Positions 7,032 to 14,557 of a stretch of 30,213 nt of DNA are shown piece by piece; the first letter of the stretch is position 1; every line of letters begins with the position of its first letter. The notes under the pieces were generated by a model, which worked only from the letters and a program-made list of their open reading frames with translations, did no database searches and had not been told where the DNA came from. Origin of the DNA: an uncultured Faecalibacterium sp. (GTDB lineage: Bacteria > Bacillota > Clostridia > Oscillospirales > Ruminococcaceae); contig CAKSWQ010000026.1 of assembly GCA_934512105.1 (NCBI GenBank), positions 1 through 30,213 on the forward strand, in the 5' to 3' direction. The position numbers were made by a program, and so were the translations under genes.

Positions 7032-8414
7032 TTATACTTCCATTTCTTTATGCTCTGCGTAGAAGATATCCAGCACCTTTTCCAGTGCCATGCCGTGGCT
7101 GGCCTTTACCAGAATGGCATCGCCGGGCTGCACCCGGTCCAGCAGGGCATCGGCGGCCTCGCGGTAATTTTCTGCATGCAGGGTCTTTACCCCCTTGGCG
7201 GCCGCCACCACGGCGGTGCGCTTGGCCTGCTCGCCGTAGGTGATCAGGCAGTACAGCCCGCTCTCGGCGGCAAGACGTCCCAGCTCCTCGTGTGCTTCGC
7301 GGCTCAGTTCGCCCAGTTCCAGCATATCGCCCAGCAGGGCAAAGCGGCGCTTGCAGGGGAACTCCTTGAACATGGCCAGCGCGGCCTTCATGCTGTCGGG
7401 GTTTGCATTGTAACAGTCCTCGATGACGGTCACGCCCTCGCTGTCCACCACCTTCTGGCGGCGGCCGGTCTGCTCAAAGTTGGAAAGACCCCGGATGACC
7501 CTCTTGGCGTCGCACCCCAGACGGGTGGCAGCGCAGTAGGCAGCCAGAGCATTTGCCACATTGTGGCGTCCCATGGCGGGGATATTCACCACAAAGGTGC
7601 CGTGCTCCTGATCTTCCAGCACAAAGCTCATGCCGTCGGCCTCCTGCCGGATGGACAGGGCGCAGACGTCTGCGTTTTCATCGCTCAGGCTGAACCACAC
7701 CGGGCGCACATGGGCGGGCAGCGCTGCCTTGCGCAGGAAGGGGTCGTCGTAGTTCAGCACCAGCGGCGCACCCTCCGGCAGACCGTTGCAGATCTCCAGC
7801 TTTGCCTTGCAGATGTTCTCCTGACTGCCCAGATTGCCGATGTGGGACACACCGATGCAGGTGATGATGCCCACATCCGGGCGTGCCGCCCGCACCAGAC
7901 GGTCGATCTCGCCCGCGTGGCTCATGCCCATCTCGATGACCGCGTACTCGGTGCTGCTTTCCAGCCGCATCAGGGTGCGGGGCATTCCCAGCTCATTGTT
8001 CTGGTTGCCCTCGGTCTTGATGGTCTCGCCAAAGCCGCTCAGGGCGGCGTAGGTCATCTGCTTGGTGGTGGTCTTGCCCACGCTGCCGGTCACGCCCACC
8101 ATCTTGGGGTGGTACTGGCTGCGGTAGTTTGCGCCCATCACCATCATGGCGTGGTAGCTGTCCGGGCAAAGGATGGCCTTCTCCTCCGGCACACCGGGCA
8201 CGGGATGGTTGACCACCACATACTCCGCACCCTGCTCCAGCGCGCGGGCAGCGAAATCATGGCCGTCGAACCGTTCACCCGGGAAGGCCACAAAAATGCA
8301 GCCGGGCTTTACCTCGCGGCTGTCGGTGGTGACCAGCGCCACCTCCGGGTCGTTGGCCAGTTTTCCGGCAGGCACCAGCCCTGCCAGAAGCTTGCTTGCA
8401 TGGATCTTTTCCAT
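7032..8414 (-). CDS. murF: UDP-MurNAc-tripeptide D-alanyl-D-alanine ligase MurF
   Basis: MurF adds D-Ala-D-Ala to the UDP-MurNAc-tripeptide in the cytoplasm, the last Mur ligase step. The 460-residue protein shows TTDSRE in the N-terminal domain (29-34), P-loop TGSVGKTTTK (109-118), EGNQNNELG (135-143), EMGMSHAGEI (161-170), GRHNVANALAA (282-292), DCYNANPDSM (333-342) and KASHGM (437-442). I chose the ATG at 8414 (MEKIHASK), which has GAGGGG eight bases upstream, over an in-frame ATG 16 codons earlier that would run into the intergenic hairpin region. The 161-base gap to the PBP gene carries a palindromic repeat. Confidence 0.95.
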   Translation of the reverse strand: MEKIHASKLLAGLVPAGKLANDPEVALVTTDSREVKPGCIFVAFPGERFDGHDFAARALEQGAEYVVVNHPVPGVPEEKAILCPDSYHAMMVMGANYRSQYHPKMVGVTGSVGKTTTKQMTYAALSGFGETIKTEGNQNNELGMPRTLMRLESSTEYAVIEMGMSHAGEIDRLVRAARPDVGIITCIGVSHIGNLGSQENICKAKLEICNGLPEGAPLVLNYDDPFLRKAALPAHVRPVWFSLSDENADVCALSIRQEADGMSFVLEDQEHGTFVVNIPAMGRHNVANALAAYCAATRLGCDAKRVIRGLSNFEQTGRRQKVVDSEGVTVIEDCYNANPDSMKAALAMFKEFPCKRRFALLGDMLELGELSREAHEELGRLAAESGLYCLITYGEQAKRTAVVAAAKGVKTLHAENYREAADALLDRVQPGDAILVKASHGMALEKVLDIFYAEHKEMEV

Positions 8415-8471
8415 TGTTCTATCCCCTCTCGTTCTATCTATTGTAGGAAACCGCCGCATCATATTTTGTAC

Positions 8472-8544
8472 AGCGGCCTTTTCGGCGTTTGGGCGATTCC
8501 GGGCAGACTGCGGTCTGCCCGGAATCGCATTTTCACGAATGGAG
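8472..8544 (+). repeat. cTGCGg-hairpin repeat element, copy 1
   Basis: A perfect 16-bp stem (8493-8508 with 8513-8528) closes the loop TGCG between C and G. It is preceded by AGCGG 21 bases upstream and followed by ATTTTCACGAATGGAG. The same layout with unrelated stem bases occurs at 24959-25034 and, on the minus strand, at 25068-25140. Here it lies between the PBP and murF genes, antisense to the cluster. In the sense transcript the loop reads CGCA with no T-run after it, so it is not an obvious terminator for the operon. Confidence 0.75.
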
Positions 8545-8575
8545 CAGCAGCAGAAAACGCACTATAAAAGCTGTT

Positions 8576-11053
8576 TTACCCACAGGTCAGGGTGATGATG
8601 GTGCCGCGCTGCACGCTGGAGCCGGGCTCTGCGCTTTGCGCCTGCACCGTACCGCTGCCTTCCACCACGCAGTTCAGCCCGGCGGCGCTCAGCATCTGGC
8701 GGGCAAAATCCGGGCTCTTACCGGTCACATCCGGCACCTCGGTGCGGCTGCCCTCGTAGGTATCGGTATACAGGTAGATGGTGGTGCCGTAGGGCACCTT
8801 GGTGCCCGCGTGGGGGTACTGGTAGGTGACCGGGGCAGCAGTCTGGCTGCTCTGGCTCTCCTGCAATTGATGCTTCAGGCCCTGAATGTTCAGGCTCACC
8901 TGTGCGTTGCTCCACTCGGTCCCCACAAGGTTCGGCACCGTGACGATAGTGCCGCTGCGATCCACGCCATCGGTGGCAATGCCCAGATAGGGGGCAACCT
9001 CACTGATGATATTGCCCGCCACAGGGGCTGCCAGGATGGAGGAATAGTCCGTCTTTGCGTTGTTGGGGTCGTCCAGCATGACGTAGACCAGAATTTCCGG
9101 GTCGTTTGCGGGCAGCACTGCCACGAAGGAGGCCACCTTTTTATAGTCGCCGTCGGCGCGGCGGTGCATATTCAGCTGCTCGGAGGTACCGGACTTGCCG
9201 CCGATGCGGTAGCCGGACACATAGGCGTTTTTGCCGCCGCCGGTGCCGTTGCCCACCTCGTACTCCATCATCTGCCGGATGACATCGCTGGCGCTCTGGC
9301 TGATGACCTGACGGCGCACGTTTGCGCCGATCTCCTGAATGACGTTGCCGTTGGCATCGGTGATCTTATCCACCACATGGGGGGTGACCAGATATCCGCC
9401 GTTGACGGTGGCCGCAATGGCGGTGCACATCTGAAGCGGAGTGATGGCCATGGCCTGACCGAAGGAGGAGGAGGCCAGCTGCACCTCGCCCAGCTGGTCG
9501 GCGCGGTAGTACTGCATAAAGTTGGTCTCGCTGGGCAGGTCCACCCCGGTGCGGGCGGTAAAGCCAAAGGCATCGAAGTAATTATAGAACTGCTGCGACC
9601 CGACACGCTGCCCCAGCTGGATGTAGTAGATGTTGCAGCTCTTGCGCAGCGCCTCGGCCATATTGAGGACGCCGTGCGCCTTGTGGCCTGCGCAGTGGTA
9701 GGTCTCCTTAGCAACACCGTAAGCGCCGGAGCAGGTAAAGGTGGTGTTCATGGTAGCCACGCCGGAGTCGATGCCCATGGCAGAAGTGATGACCTTGAAC
9801 ACCGAACCCGGGTAGTACAGCTCGGTGATGGTCTTGTTCTTCCACAGGATATCCCGGTAATAGCCGGAATAGTCCGCTTCCTCGTCCAGAATTTTGTTGC
9901 CCTGCGCATCGGTGATGTAGTTACCGTCGGCATCCTTTTTATAGATGCCGTAAAGCTCCGGTTCTGCGTGCACCAGCTCGTTGAGGTAAGCCTCGTTGGC
10001 GGTGTAGTTCAGCGGGTCGTTGGGGTCAAAGTCCGGCTTGGAGGCCATGGCAAGGATGGCACCGGTCTTGACGTTCATCACAATGGCGCAACCGCGGTTT
10101 TCCACCGTGTTGGCTGCAATGGCTTCGTTCAGGTACCGCTCCGCGATCTCCTGCACGTTCACATCCAGCGACAGCACCAGATTGGAGCCGTCCTTGGCGG
10201 CAAAGGTGGTGGCGTTGGCGTCTGCAATGGCGTTGCCCACCGCGTTGCGCTGGGTGATGGTGCGGCCGTCCACACCGGCCAAGGTGGACTGGTAGGATTT
10301 TTCCAGTCCGTAGGTGCCGATGCCGTCCGCATCCGTAAAGCCCAGCACCGCTGCGGCAAAGGCACCGTAGGGGTAGTTGCGCTGGAAGCTTTTTTCCGAG
10401 GACACCGAGATGCGCCCCTTGCGGGAGGTGTCGGTGGCCTTTTTGTGCGCCTTGTTGAAGCTGGTGACGTATTTTTCAATGGAAAGCTTCACCGCGTTGT
10501 TCACCTTGGTGGCAAGGGTGACGTAGGCAGAATCCAGCCGGGAAAGCGCATCGTACACGGTCTGGTACTGCTGCTGATACTCTGCCGAGGAGGTATCCAC
10601 GCTGTCCATGCTTTCGCCGTCCCCGGAGAGCAGACGCAAGGTCAGTTCCCGGCTCACCTCGGCGCACATGGCGGGGTCCAGCGTTTTGGTCACGGTGTCG
10701 TCATCGTTGGTCTTGCTGGTATAAAGGATGCTGCTGTAACTGGGATCTGCCCAGATGGTCCACACCACGCTGGTGGAGGCAAGGGTGATGCCGGAGGCAT
10801 CGTAGATCTCGCCGCGGGTGGCCTTGATGGTGGTATCCAGCAGCTGCTGCTGGGCAGCGTACTGGCGGTACTCTGCTCCGTGGACGATCTGGATATTATA
10901 CAGGCTGCGGATGACGATGGCGGCCGCCACCACCACCGCAAAGATGCCCAAACGGCTGCAAAGCCGCCGCACCCGGCTGTCCAGCCGGTCCCGGCCGGAG
11001 GCCGGACACAGGCGGTAGCCCCTGCTTTTTTTGTTACGGAAAGGTTCTTGCAT
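8576..11053 (-). CDS. Class B penicillin-binding protein with two PASTA domains (FtsI/PBP2x/SpoVD type)
   Basis: This transpeptidase cross-links septal peptidoglycan outside the membrane, as partner of FtsW. Of 825 residues, about 1-34 are cytoplasmic, 35-52 form a membrane anchor, then comes a dimerisation/pedestal region. The transpeptidase carries SVFK (417-420), SCN (472-474) and KSGT (620-623). Two PASTA domains follow (about 704-765, VPNLVGT, and 772-825, VPDVTGK). The catalytic domain has a long insert between the pedestal and SVFK (about 350-400, rich in Asp, Asn and Tyr). The ATG at 11053 has AGGAG seven bases upstream and is preferred to an in-frame start 10 codons earlier. PASTA and its place after ftsL fit FtsI; SpoVD is the alternative. 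Confidence 0.93.
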   Translation of the reverse strand: MQEPFRNKKSRGYRLCPASGRDRLDSRVRRLCSRLGIFAVVVAAAIVIRSLYNIQIVHGAEYRQYAAQQQLLDTTIKATRGEIYDASGITLASTSVVWTIWADPSYSSILYTSKTNDDDTVTKTLDPAMCAEVSRELTLRLLSGDGESMDSVDTSSAEYQQQYQTVYDALSRLDSAYVTLATKVNNAVKLSIEKYVTSFNKAHKKATDTSRKGRISVSSEKSFQRNYPYGAFAAAVLGFTDADGIGTYGLEKSYQSTLAGVDGRTITQRNAVGNAIADANATTFAAKDGSNLVLSLDVNVQEIAERYLNEAIAANTVENRGCAIVMNVKTGAILAMASKPDFDPNDPLNYTANEAYLNELVHAEPELYGIYKKDADGNYITDAQGNKILDEEADYSGYYRDILWKNKTITELYYPGSVFKVITSAMGIDSGVATMNTTFTCSGAYGVAKETYHCAGHKAHGVLNMAEALRKSCNIYYIQLGQRVGSQQFYNYFDAFGFTARTGVDLPSETNFMQYYRADQLGEVQLASSSFGQAMAITPLQMCTAIAATVNGGYLVTPHVVDKITDANGNVIQEIGANVRRQVISQSASDVIRQMMEYEVGNGTGGGKNAYVSGYRIGGKSGTSEQLNMHRRADGDYKKVASFVAVLPANDPEILVYVMLDDPNNAKTDYSSILAAPVAGNIISEVAPYLGIATDGVDRSGTIVTVPNLVGTEWSNAQVSLNIQGLKHQLQESQSSQTAAPVTYQYPHAGTKVPYGTTIYLYTDTYEGSRTEVPDVTGKSPDFARQMLSAAGLNCVVEGSGTVQAQSAEPGSSVQRGTIITLTCG

Positions 11054-11133
11054 TGGTTCTCTCCTGCGGGGCGCACACTGCATTCCACGCGCCCTGCGCT
11101 GTTATTTGTTCAGACTGCGGTGTCCATAAACCG

Positions 11134-11160
11134 AAAAAAGCGTGCGCTGCCGCACGCTTT
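11134..11160 (-). terminator. Strong intrinsic terminator between ftsL and the PBP gene
   Basis: On the minus strand a 10-bp perfect stem (AAAGCGTGCG with CGCACGCTTT, loop GCAG) runs straight into six T. It begins six bases after the ftsL stop codon. It must be read through, regulated, or backed by a second promoter before the PBP gene. The only promoter hint in the 80 bases that follow is a weak TGGACA. Confidence 0.85.
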
Positions 11161-11166
11161 CTCCGT

Positions 11167-11646
11167 TTATCTCACGGTGCCCAGAATGTTCACCGCGCCG
11201 GTGTACAAAAAGTCGGTCCATTGCCGCACGGTGGATTCCCGGCGCACCAGTGCGCCGCTCTCGCCCAAGCGGATGTAGGTGATCTGGCTGGGGTCTACCT
11301 TCATCAGACCCAGCCGCCCTGCGGTCTCCTCCACGCTGGCAATGTTGGTCTTGCTGTTCAGAGTGCTGTTATAGTAGGTATACTGGCTCTGCTCGCTGAC
11401 CAGACGTGCCTTTGCGGCTTGGATCTGGTCGTTCAGCTCCACCAGCTGTGCCTCGCTCCACAGCAGGCTGATGGCAAAGCCCACCAACAGTGCTGCTGCC
11501 ACCAGATTCATAGCGTTATGTACAGCGGCCTGCAGCGGGTTCAGGCGCCGCTTGCCGCCCTTTGCTACACGCAGGTTTGCTTTGCGCTGCGGCTGCGGCA
11601 CCTTACGGCGGCGCGCCGCGTTACGGTCGTATGCTGGCTGACCCAT
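11167..11646 (-). CDS. ftsL: FtsL-like septum protein
   Basis: This small bitopic protein of 159 residues probably joins FtsQ/DivIB and a FtsB-like partner to regulate the FtsW-PBP pair. A basic cytoplasmic tail (1-43) precedes one membrane segment (about 44-63), a short coiled coil (about 64-95, LVELNDQIQAAKARLVSEQ) and the family-like ending RLGLMKVDPSQITYIRL (111-127). I chose the ATG at 11646, directly behind GAGGAGGAGAGG. An in-frame GTG six codons earlier lies inside that ribosome binding site. It sits 39 bases after rsmH and before the PBP gene, the standard ftsL position. Sequence conservation in this family is low, so position is part of the evidence. Confidence 0.85.
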   Translation of the reverse strand: MGQPAYDRNAARRRKVPQPQRKANLRVAKGGKRRLNPLQAAVHNAMNLVAAALLVGFAISLLWSEAQLVELNDQIQAAKARLVSEQSQYTYYNSTLNSKTNIASVEETAGRLGLMKVDPSQITYIRLGESGALVRRESTVRQWTDFLYTGAVNILGTVR

Positions 11647-11685
11647 GGTTCCTCTCCTCCTCACGATGCCAGTGCTTCCGGCATC

Positions 11686-12651
11686 TCAGCATTTTTCCAA
11701 TACACGCAGGTGGGCAGAACGGCTGCGCCGGTTCTCCTCCAGCTCCTGCGTATCAGCTTCAATGGGTTTACGGGTAATAAGCTTTGCTTTGGCCTTGCCG
11801 CCGCATACACACACCGGAAACTCCGGCGGACAGGTGCAGGCCGTGGACCAGCGGCGAAACTTGTTCTTGACCAGCCGGTCCTCCAGTGAGTGGAAAGTGA
11901 TCACGCACAGCCGGCCGCCCGGTGCAAGGTGATCGAAAATGGTATCCAGACCCTCTTCCAGCGCATCCAGTTCATGGTTCACTGCAATGCGCAGTGCCTG
12001 AAAGGTGCGGCGGGAGGGGTTCTTATTTTTGCGGCGCTCTGCCGGGGGCATGGCGCTTGCTACAATGTCTGCCAGCTGCAGGGTGGTCAGGATGGGAGAA
12101 GCTTCCCGCGCCTCCACGATCTTTCCCGCGATCTGCCATGCGTAGGGTTCCTCGCCGTAGTCCCGCAGGATGCGGGCCAGCTCCTCGCGGCTTTCGGTGT
12201 TCACAAGGTCTGCGGCGGTCTCGCCCTGCTGGCTCATGCGCATATCCAGCGGTGCGTCTGCCCGGTAGGAAAAGCCCCGGGCGGCATCGTCCAGCTGGTG
12301 GCTGGAAACGCCAAGATCCAGCAGTGCGCCGTTGATCTTTTCAATGCCCAGCTGTTCCAGCGCCTGTCCCGCATAGCGGAAGTTGATCTGCACCACGGTG
12401 GCAGGCAGCCCGGCCAGACGGGAGCGCGCGGTCTGTACCGCGTCCGGGTCCTGATCCAGCGAGATGAGCCTGCCGCCCTTTGCAGCGTCCAGCCGCAGGG
12501 CGATCTGGCGGGAATGTCCCGCGCCGCCGGCGGTGCCGTCCAGATAGGTGCCCGCCGGGTCGATGGCAAGCCCTGTCAGGCACTCGTTCAGCAAAACAGG
12601 GATATGCTCAAACGAGGCCGGGTCAAAGGGCTGCTGTTCTTCAAAGGCCAT
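11686..12651 (-). CDS. rsmH: 16S rRNA (cytosine-1402-N4)-methyltransferase RsmH (MraW)
   Basis: RsmH uses S-adenosylmethionine to methylate C1402 in the ribosomal P site. The 321-residue protein shows HIPVLLNE (16-23), the SAM loop DGTAGGAGHS (38-47), DQDPDA (66-71), LDLGVSSHQLD (111-121), and near the C-terminus FHSLEDR followed by a Cys-rich TCPPEFPVCVCG loop and RSRSAHLRVLE. The ATG at 12651 has AAGGAGG eight bases upstream. An in-frame GTG two codons earlier is too close to that site. It lies between mraZ and ftsL as in most bacteria. Confidence 0.97.
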   Translation of the reverse strand: MAFEEQQPFDPASFEHIPVLLNECLTGLAIDPAGTYLDGTAGGAGHSRQIALRLDAAKGGRLISLDQDPDAVQTARSRLAGLPATVVQINFRYAGQALEQLGIEKINGALLDLGVSSHQLDDAARGFSYRADAPLDMRMSQQGETAADLVNTESREELARILRDYGEEPYAWQIAGKIVEAREASPILTTLQLADIVASAMPPAERRKNKNPSRRTFQALRIAVNHELDALEEGLDTIFDHLAPGGRLCVITFHSLEDRLVKNKFRRWSTACTCPPEFPVCVCGGKAKAKLITRKPIEADTQELEENRRSRSAHLRVLEKC

Positions 12652-12687
12652 TGGCACGGCCTCCTTTCTCGGTTTTAGTTTTTTGCA

Positions 12688-13107
12688 TCAGAGGTGCAGC
12701 CTGCGCAGCCGCTCGGCGCGCTGGTCGTTGGTCACGGCGGCGCGGCGGGCGTTCCAGACTTCGGTAGCCCAGATCTCGGCATGGTTGCGGTTGCCGATGA
12801 TGGTCACGTCCTTTTCCAGCCCGGCATAGGCGCGCAGCTCTGCGGGCAGCAGGATACGTCCCTGCTTGTCCGGCACCACCTCGCAGGCGGTGCTGAACAG
12901 ATCACCGGAGATGGCCCAGCTGTCCATCAGTTCATCGCTTTCCAGCTTGTCCGCCAGCCGCTGGACTTCCTCCATAGGTAATGCAAACAGGCAGCTGTCC
13001 ACCCATTCCAGCACCACAAAGCTCTCGCCCATGGCATCGCGGAATTTTGCGGGGAAGTTCAGCCGCCCTTTGGCATCAATGGTGTAATCATAACGGCCAA
13101 AAAACAC
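12688..13107 (-). CDS. mraZ: MraZ, transcriptional regulator of the dcw cluster
   Basis: MraZ is a DNA-binding protein with two SpoVT/AbrB-like halves that forms a ring and binds repeated GTGGG boxes before its own gene. This 139-residue copy shows both halves: YTIDAKGRLNFPAKFR (8-23) and EVVPDKQGRILLPAELR (76-92). The start is a GTG (codons for MFFGRYDY), the conserved N-terminus of the family, with a GGGGG stretch about eight bases upstream. Its probable operator is present at 13147-13172, so autoregulation of the whole cluster is expected. Confidence 0.96.
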   Translation of the reverse strand: MFFGRYDYTIDAKGRLNFPAKFRDAMGESFVVLEWVDSCLFALPMEEVQRLADKLESDELMDSWAISGDLFSTACEVVPDKQGRILLPAELRAYAGLEKDVTIIGNRNHAEIWATEVWNARRAAVTNDQRAERLRRLHL

Positions 13108-13146
13108 GCGCTGCGCCCCCTTTCAGGGGCGTTTGCAGGGCGTGCG

Positions 13147-13172
13147 CCCTACTTTTACCCACTTTGCCCCAC
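13147..13172 (-). promoter_or_regulatory. MraZ operator: three GTGGG-type boxes at 10-bp spacing
   Basis: On the minus strand GTGGGG (13167-13172), GTGGGT (13157-13162) and GTAGGG (13147-13152) follow each other with exactly 10 bp from start to start. They begin just after the expected transcription start of the mraZ promoter. Known MraZ sites are such TGGGN repeats at one-helix-turn spacing. The third box deviates by one base. Confidence 0.85.
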
Positions 13173-13184
13173 TGATACATCTTT

Positions 13185-13213
13185 ATTGTAACAAATCAAA
13201 CCTGTGAATGCAA
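13185..13213 (-). promoter_or_regulatory. Promoter of the dcw cluster (PmraZ)
   Basis: The minus strand has -35 TTGCAT (13208-13213), a 17-base spacer and -10 TACAAT (13185-13190) with the extended TG one base before it. The expected start at about 13178 is directly before the MraZ boxes, and the leader is about 70 bases. Confidence 0.8.
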
Positions 13214-13248
13214 GGGTTTTCGGGCGGCTTTTTGCCGCAAAAGTCCAC

Positions 13249-13290
13249 AAAAAAAGTCCCTGTGAGCCGTCATTTTTGCTCGCAGGGACT
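13249..13290 (-). terminator. Terminator of the rsmD operon
   Basis: On the minus strand a 13-bp stem with one C-A mismatch (AGTCCCTG...CAGGGACT) is followed by seven T. It lies 45 bases after the coiled-coil gene and just before the mraZ promoter, so it separates the two transcription units. Confidence 0.88.
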
Positions 13291-13335
13291 TCATTTTCCG
13301 CAATGTGTGGAATTTGTGTGGAAAGTTGACCGTTA

Positions 13336-13797
13336 TCAGCCGTTTTTCTTGGCGTTCTGGCGCAGGCTGGCACGGATATTTTTGACCTGTGCGGCGTTTT
13401 CCACCATGGTGTCCTCGGTGGTGCGCAGCATATTCTCGCAGTAGTCGGTCACGGTCTGGCGCAGGGTGCGCGCCTCGGTCTGGGCAGCGGAGGTGATCTC
13501 AGCCGCGCGCTGCTGAGCGGCCTTGACGATCTCGGCGTCACTGACCAGAATGCGGGCGCGCTCCTCGGCCTTTTTCACAATGGCCTGTGCCTGTGCGTTG
13601 GCGCTGTCCACGATCTGCGCCCGGTCGTTCACGATCTGCTGCGCCTGCCGCAGCTCGCCGGGCAGAGCCGCCCGCACCTCGTCCAGATAATCCCGGATCT
13701 GCTCCACGTCCACGATGCGCTTGCCGCCGGAAAGGGGCACGTTTGCGCTCTCTTCCAGCGCATCCTCAATGGTATCCAAAAGCTCGTTCACGTTCAT
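13336..13797 (-). CDS. Small soluble coiled-coil protein
   Basis: This 153-residue protein has no membrane segment. From about residue 45 to 130 it is an Ala/Gln/Glu/Arg-rich helix (AQQIVNDRAQIVDSANAQAQ, then KKAEERARILVSDAE), like the stalk of ATP synthase subunit b or H or the C-terminal part of DivIVA-like proteins. No catalytic motif is seen. Its ATG overlaps the rsmD stop codon as ATGA, so the two are translationally coupled. Function is unknown. The nearby division cluster suggests, but does not show, a role in cell-shape or division scaffolding. Confidence 0.8.
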   Translation of the reverse strand: MNVNELLDTIEDALEESANVPLSGGKRIVDVEQIRDYLDEVRAALPGELRQAQQIVNDRAQIVDSANAQAQAIVKKAEERARILVSDAEIVKAAQQRAAEITSAAQTEARTLRQTVTDYCENMLRTTEDTMVENAAQVKNIRASLRQNAKKNG

Positions 13798-14369
13798 AAG
13801 GCTTCTCCCTCCTGCTCAGCGGCGGGCTGCATGGGCTTTGTGTACTTCCACAGCAGCACCTTGCCGTATTTATACTGTTTTTGCAGGGTCAGACTGCCCG
13901 CCTGCGCGGGCAGCACGATGCCTGTTTCGCTCTCGCACAGCACGATGCCGCCGGGGGCAACGCACTTTTCCACGGCGGGCAGGATCTTTTCCAGCGTGCC
14001 GCCGCGGAAGGGCGGGTCCAGCAGCACCAGATCGAACTGCTCCCGGCAGGCCGATAAGAACCGTGCAGCCTCGCCGATATTTACCCGGCTGCGGTCGAAC
14101 ACGCCGCAGGCCTTGCAGTTGCGCATCACGATGCTTACGGCCTCCCGGTTCTCGTCCAGAAAGACGCACCGTGCCGCACCCCGGCTCAGCGCCTCGATGC
14201 CCAGCTGGCCGCTGCCGGCATACAGATCCAGCACCCGGGCCCCGGGCAGGTCGAACTGCACGATGCTGAACATCGCCTCCTTCACCTGCGAGAGGGTGGG
14301 GCGGGTGACATCGGTGCCGGGCAGTGCTTCCAGCCTGCGGCCCCGGGCTTCTCCTGCGATCACGCGCAT
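13794..14369 (-). CDS. rsmD: 16S rRNA (guanine-966-N2)-methyltransferase RsmD
   Basis: RsmD methylates G966 of 16S rRNA with S-adenosylmethionine. The 191-residue protein starts with the family-typical RVIAGEARGRRL, has the SAM motif LDLYAGSGQLGIEALSRGA (about 47-65) and the catalytic DPPF (about 117-120). The ATG at 14369 has GGAGG seven bases upstream. In many Firmicutes coaD follows rsmD; here a coiled-coil gene follows instead, with a 4-base ATGA overlap. A consensus promoter lies 66 bases upstream. Confidence 0.95.
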   Translation of the reverse strand: MRVIAGEARGRRLEALPGTDVTRPTLSQVKEAMFSIVQFDLPGARVLDLYAGSGQLGIEALSRGAARCVFLDENREAVSIVMRNCKACGVFDRSRVNIGEAARFLSACREQFDLVLLDPPFRGGTLEKILPAVEKCVAPGGIVLCESETGIVLPAQAGSLTLQKQYKYGKVLLWKYTKPMQPAAEQEGEAL

Positions 14370-14434
14370 GATGTTACCTCCTTGCCGTAGCTGCCGCCCC
14401 CGCGGCAGCCGGTTTCAACTCTTTCGTATCCTTT

Positions 14435-14463
14435 ATTATCTCCCAACTGCATAGCATTGTCAA
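14435..14463 (-). promoter_or_regulatory. Promoter of rsmD
   Basis: The minus strand has a perfect -35 TTGACA (14458-14463), a 17-base spacer and -10 GATAAT (14435-14440). It is back to back with the promoter of the flavoprotein gene at 14473-14501. Confidence 0.85.
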
Positions 14464-14472
14464 GAGCCCGCA

Positions 14473-14501
14473 TTGCGCTGCGGGCGGCTTTGTGCTACAA
14501 T
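14473..14501 (+). promoter_or_regulatory. Promoter of the flavoprotein gene
   Basis: The plus strand has -35 TTGCGC (14473-14478), a 17-base spacer and -10 TACAAT (14496-14501) with extended TGC before it. The same TTGCGC-17-TACAAT pair drives the HAD gene at 29104. Confidence 0.75.
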
Positions 14502-14557
14502 CATAGCAGCAATATTGCGCATTTTACGGCGCATTTCAGCAAAGGAGAGTATACAGC

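Noticed and set aside
8415..8471. Internal promoter before murF (TACAAT at the right place)
   Set aside because: No acceptable -35 box is found at 16-18 bases.
8489..11278. A 929-codon open frame on the plus strand opposite the PBP gene
   Set aside because: It is a mirror of a GC-rich gene: its protein is His/Gly/Val/Ala-rich without known motifs, while the minus strand encodes a complete PBP with SxxK, SxN and KSGT.
13336..13797. Coiled-coil protein as true DivIVA or ATP synthase subunit
   Set aside because: The DivIVA N-terminal motif is missing, there is no membrane anchor and no other ATP synthase gene is near.
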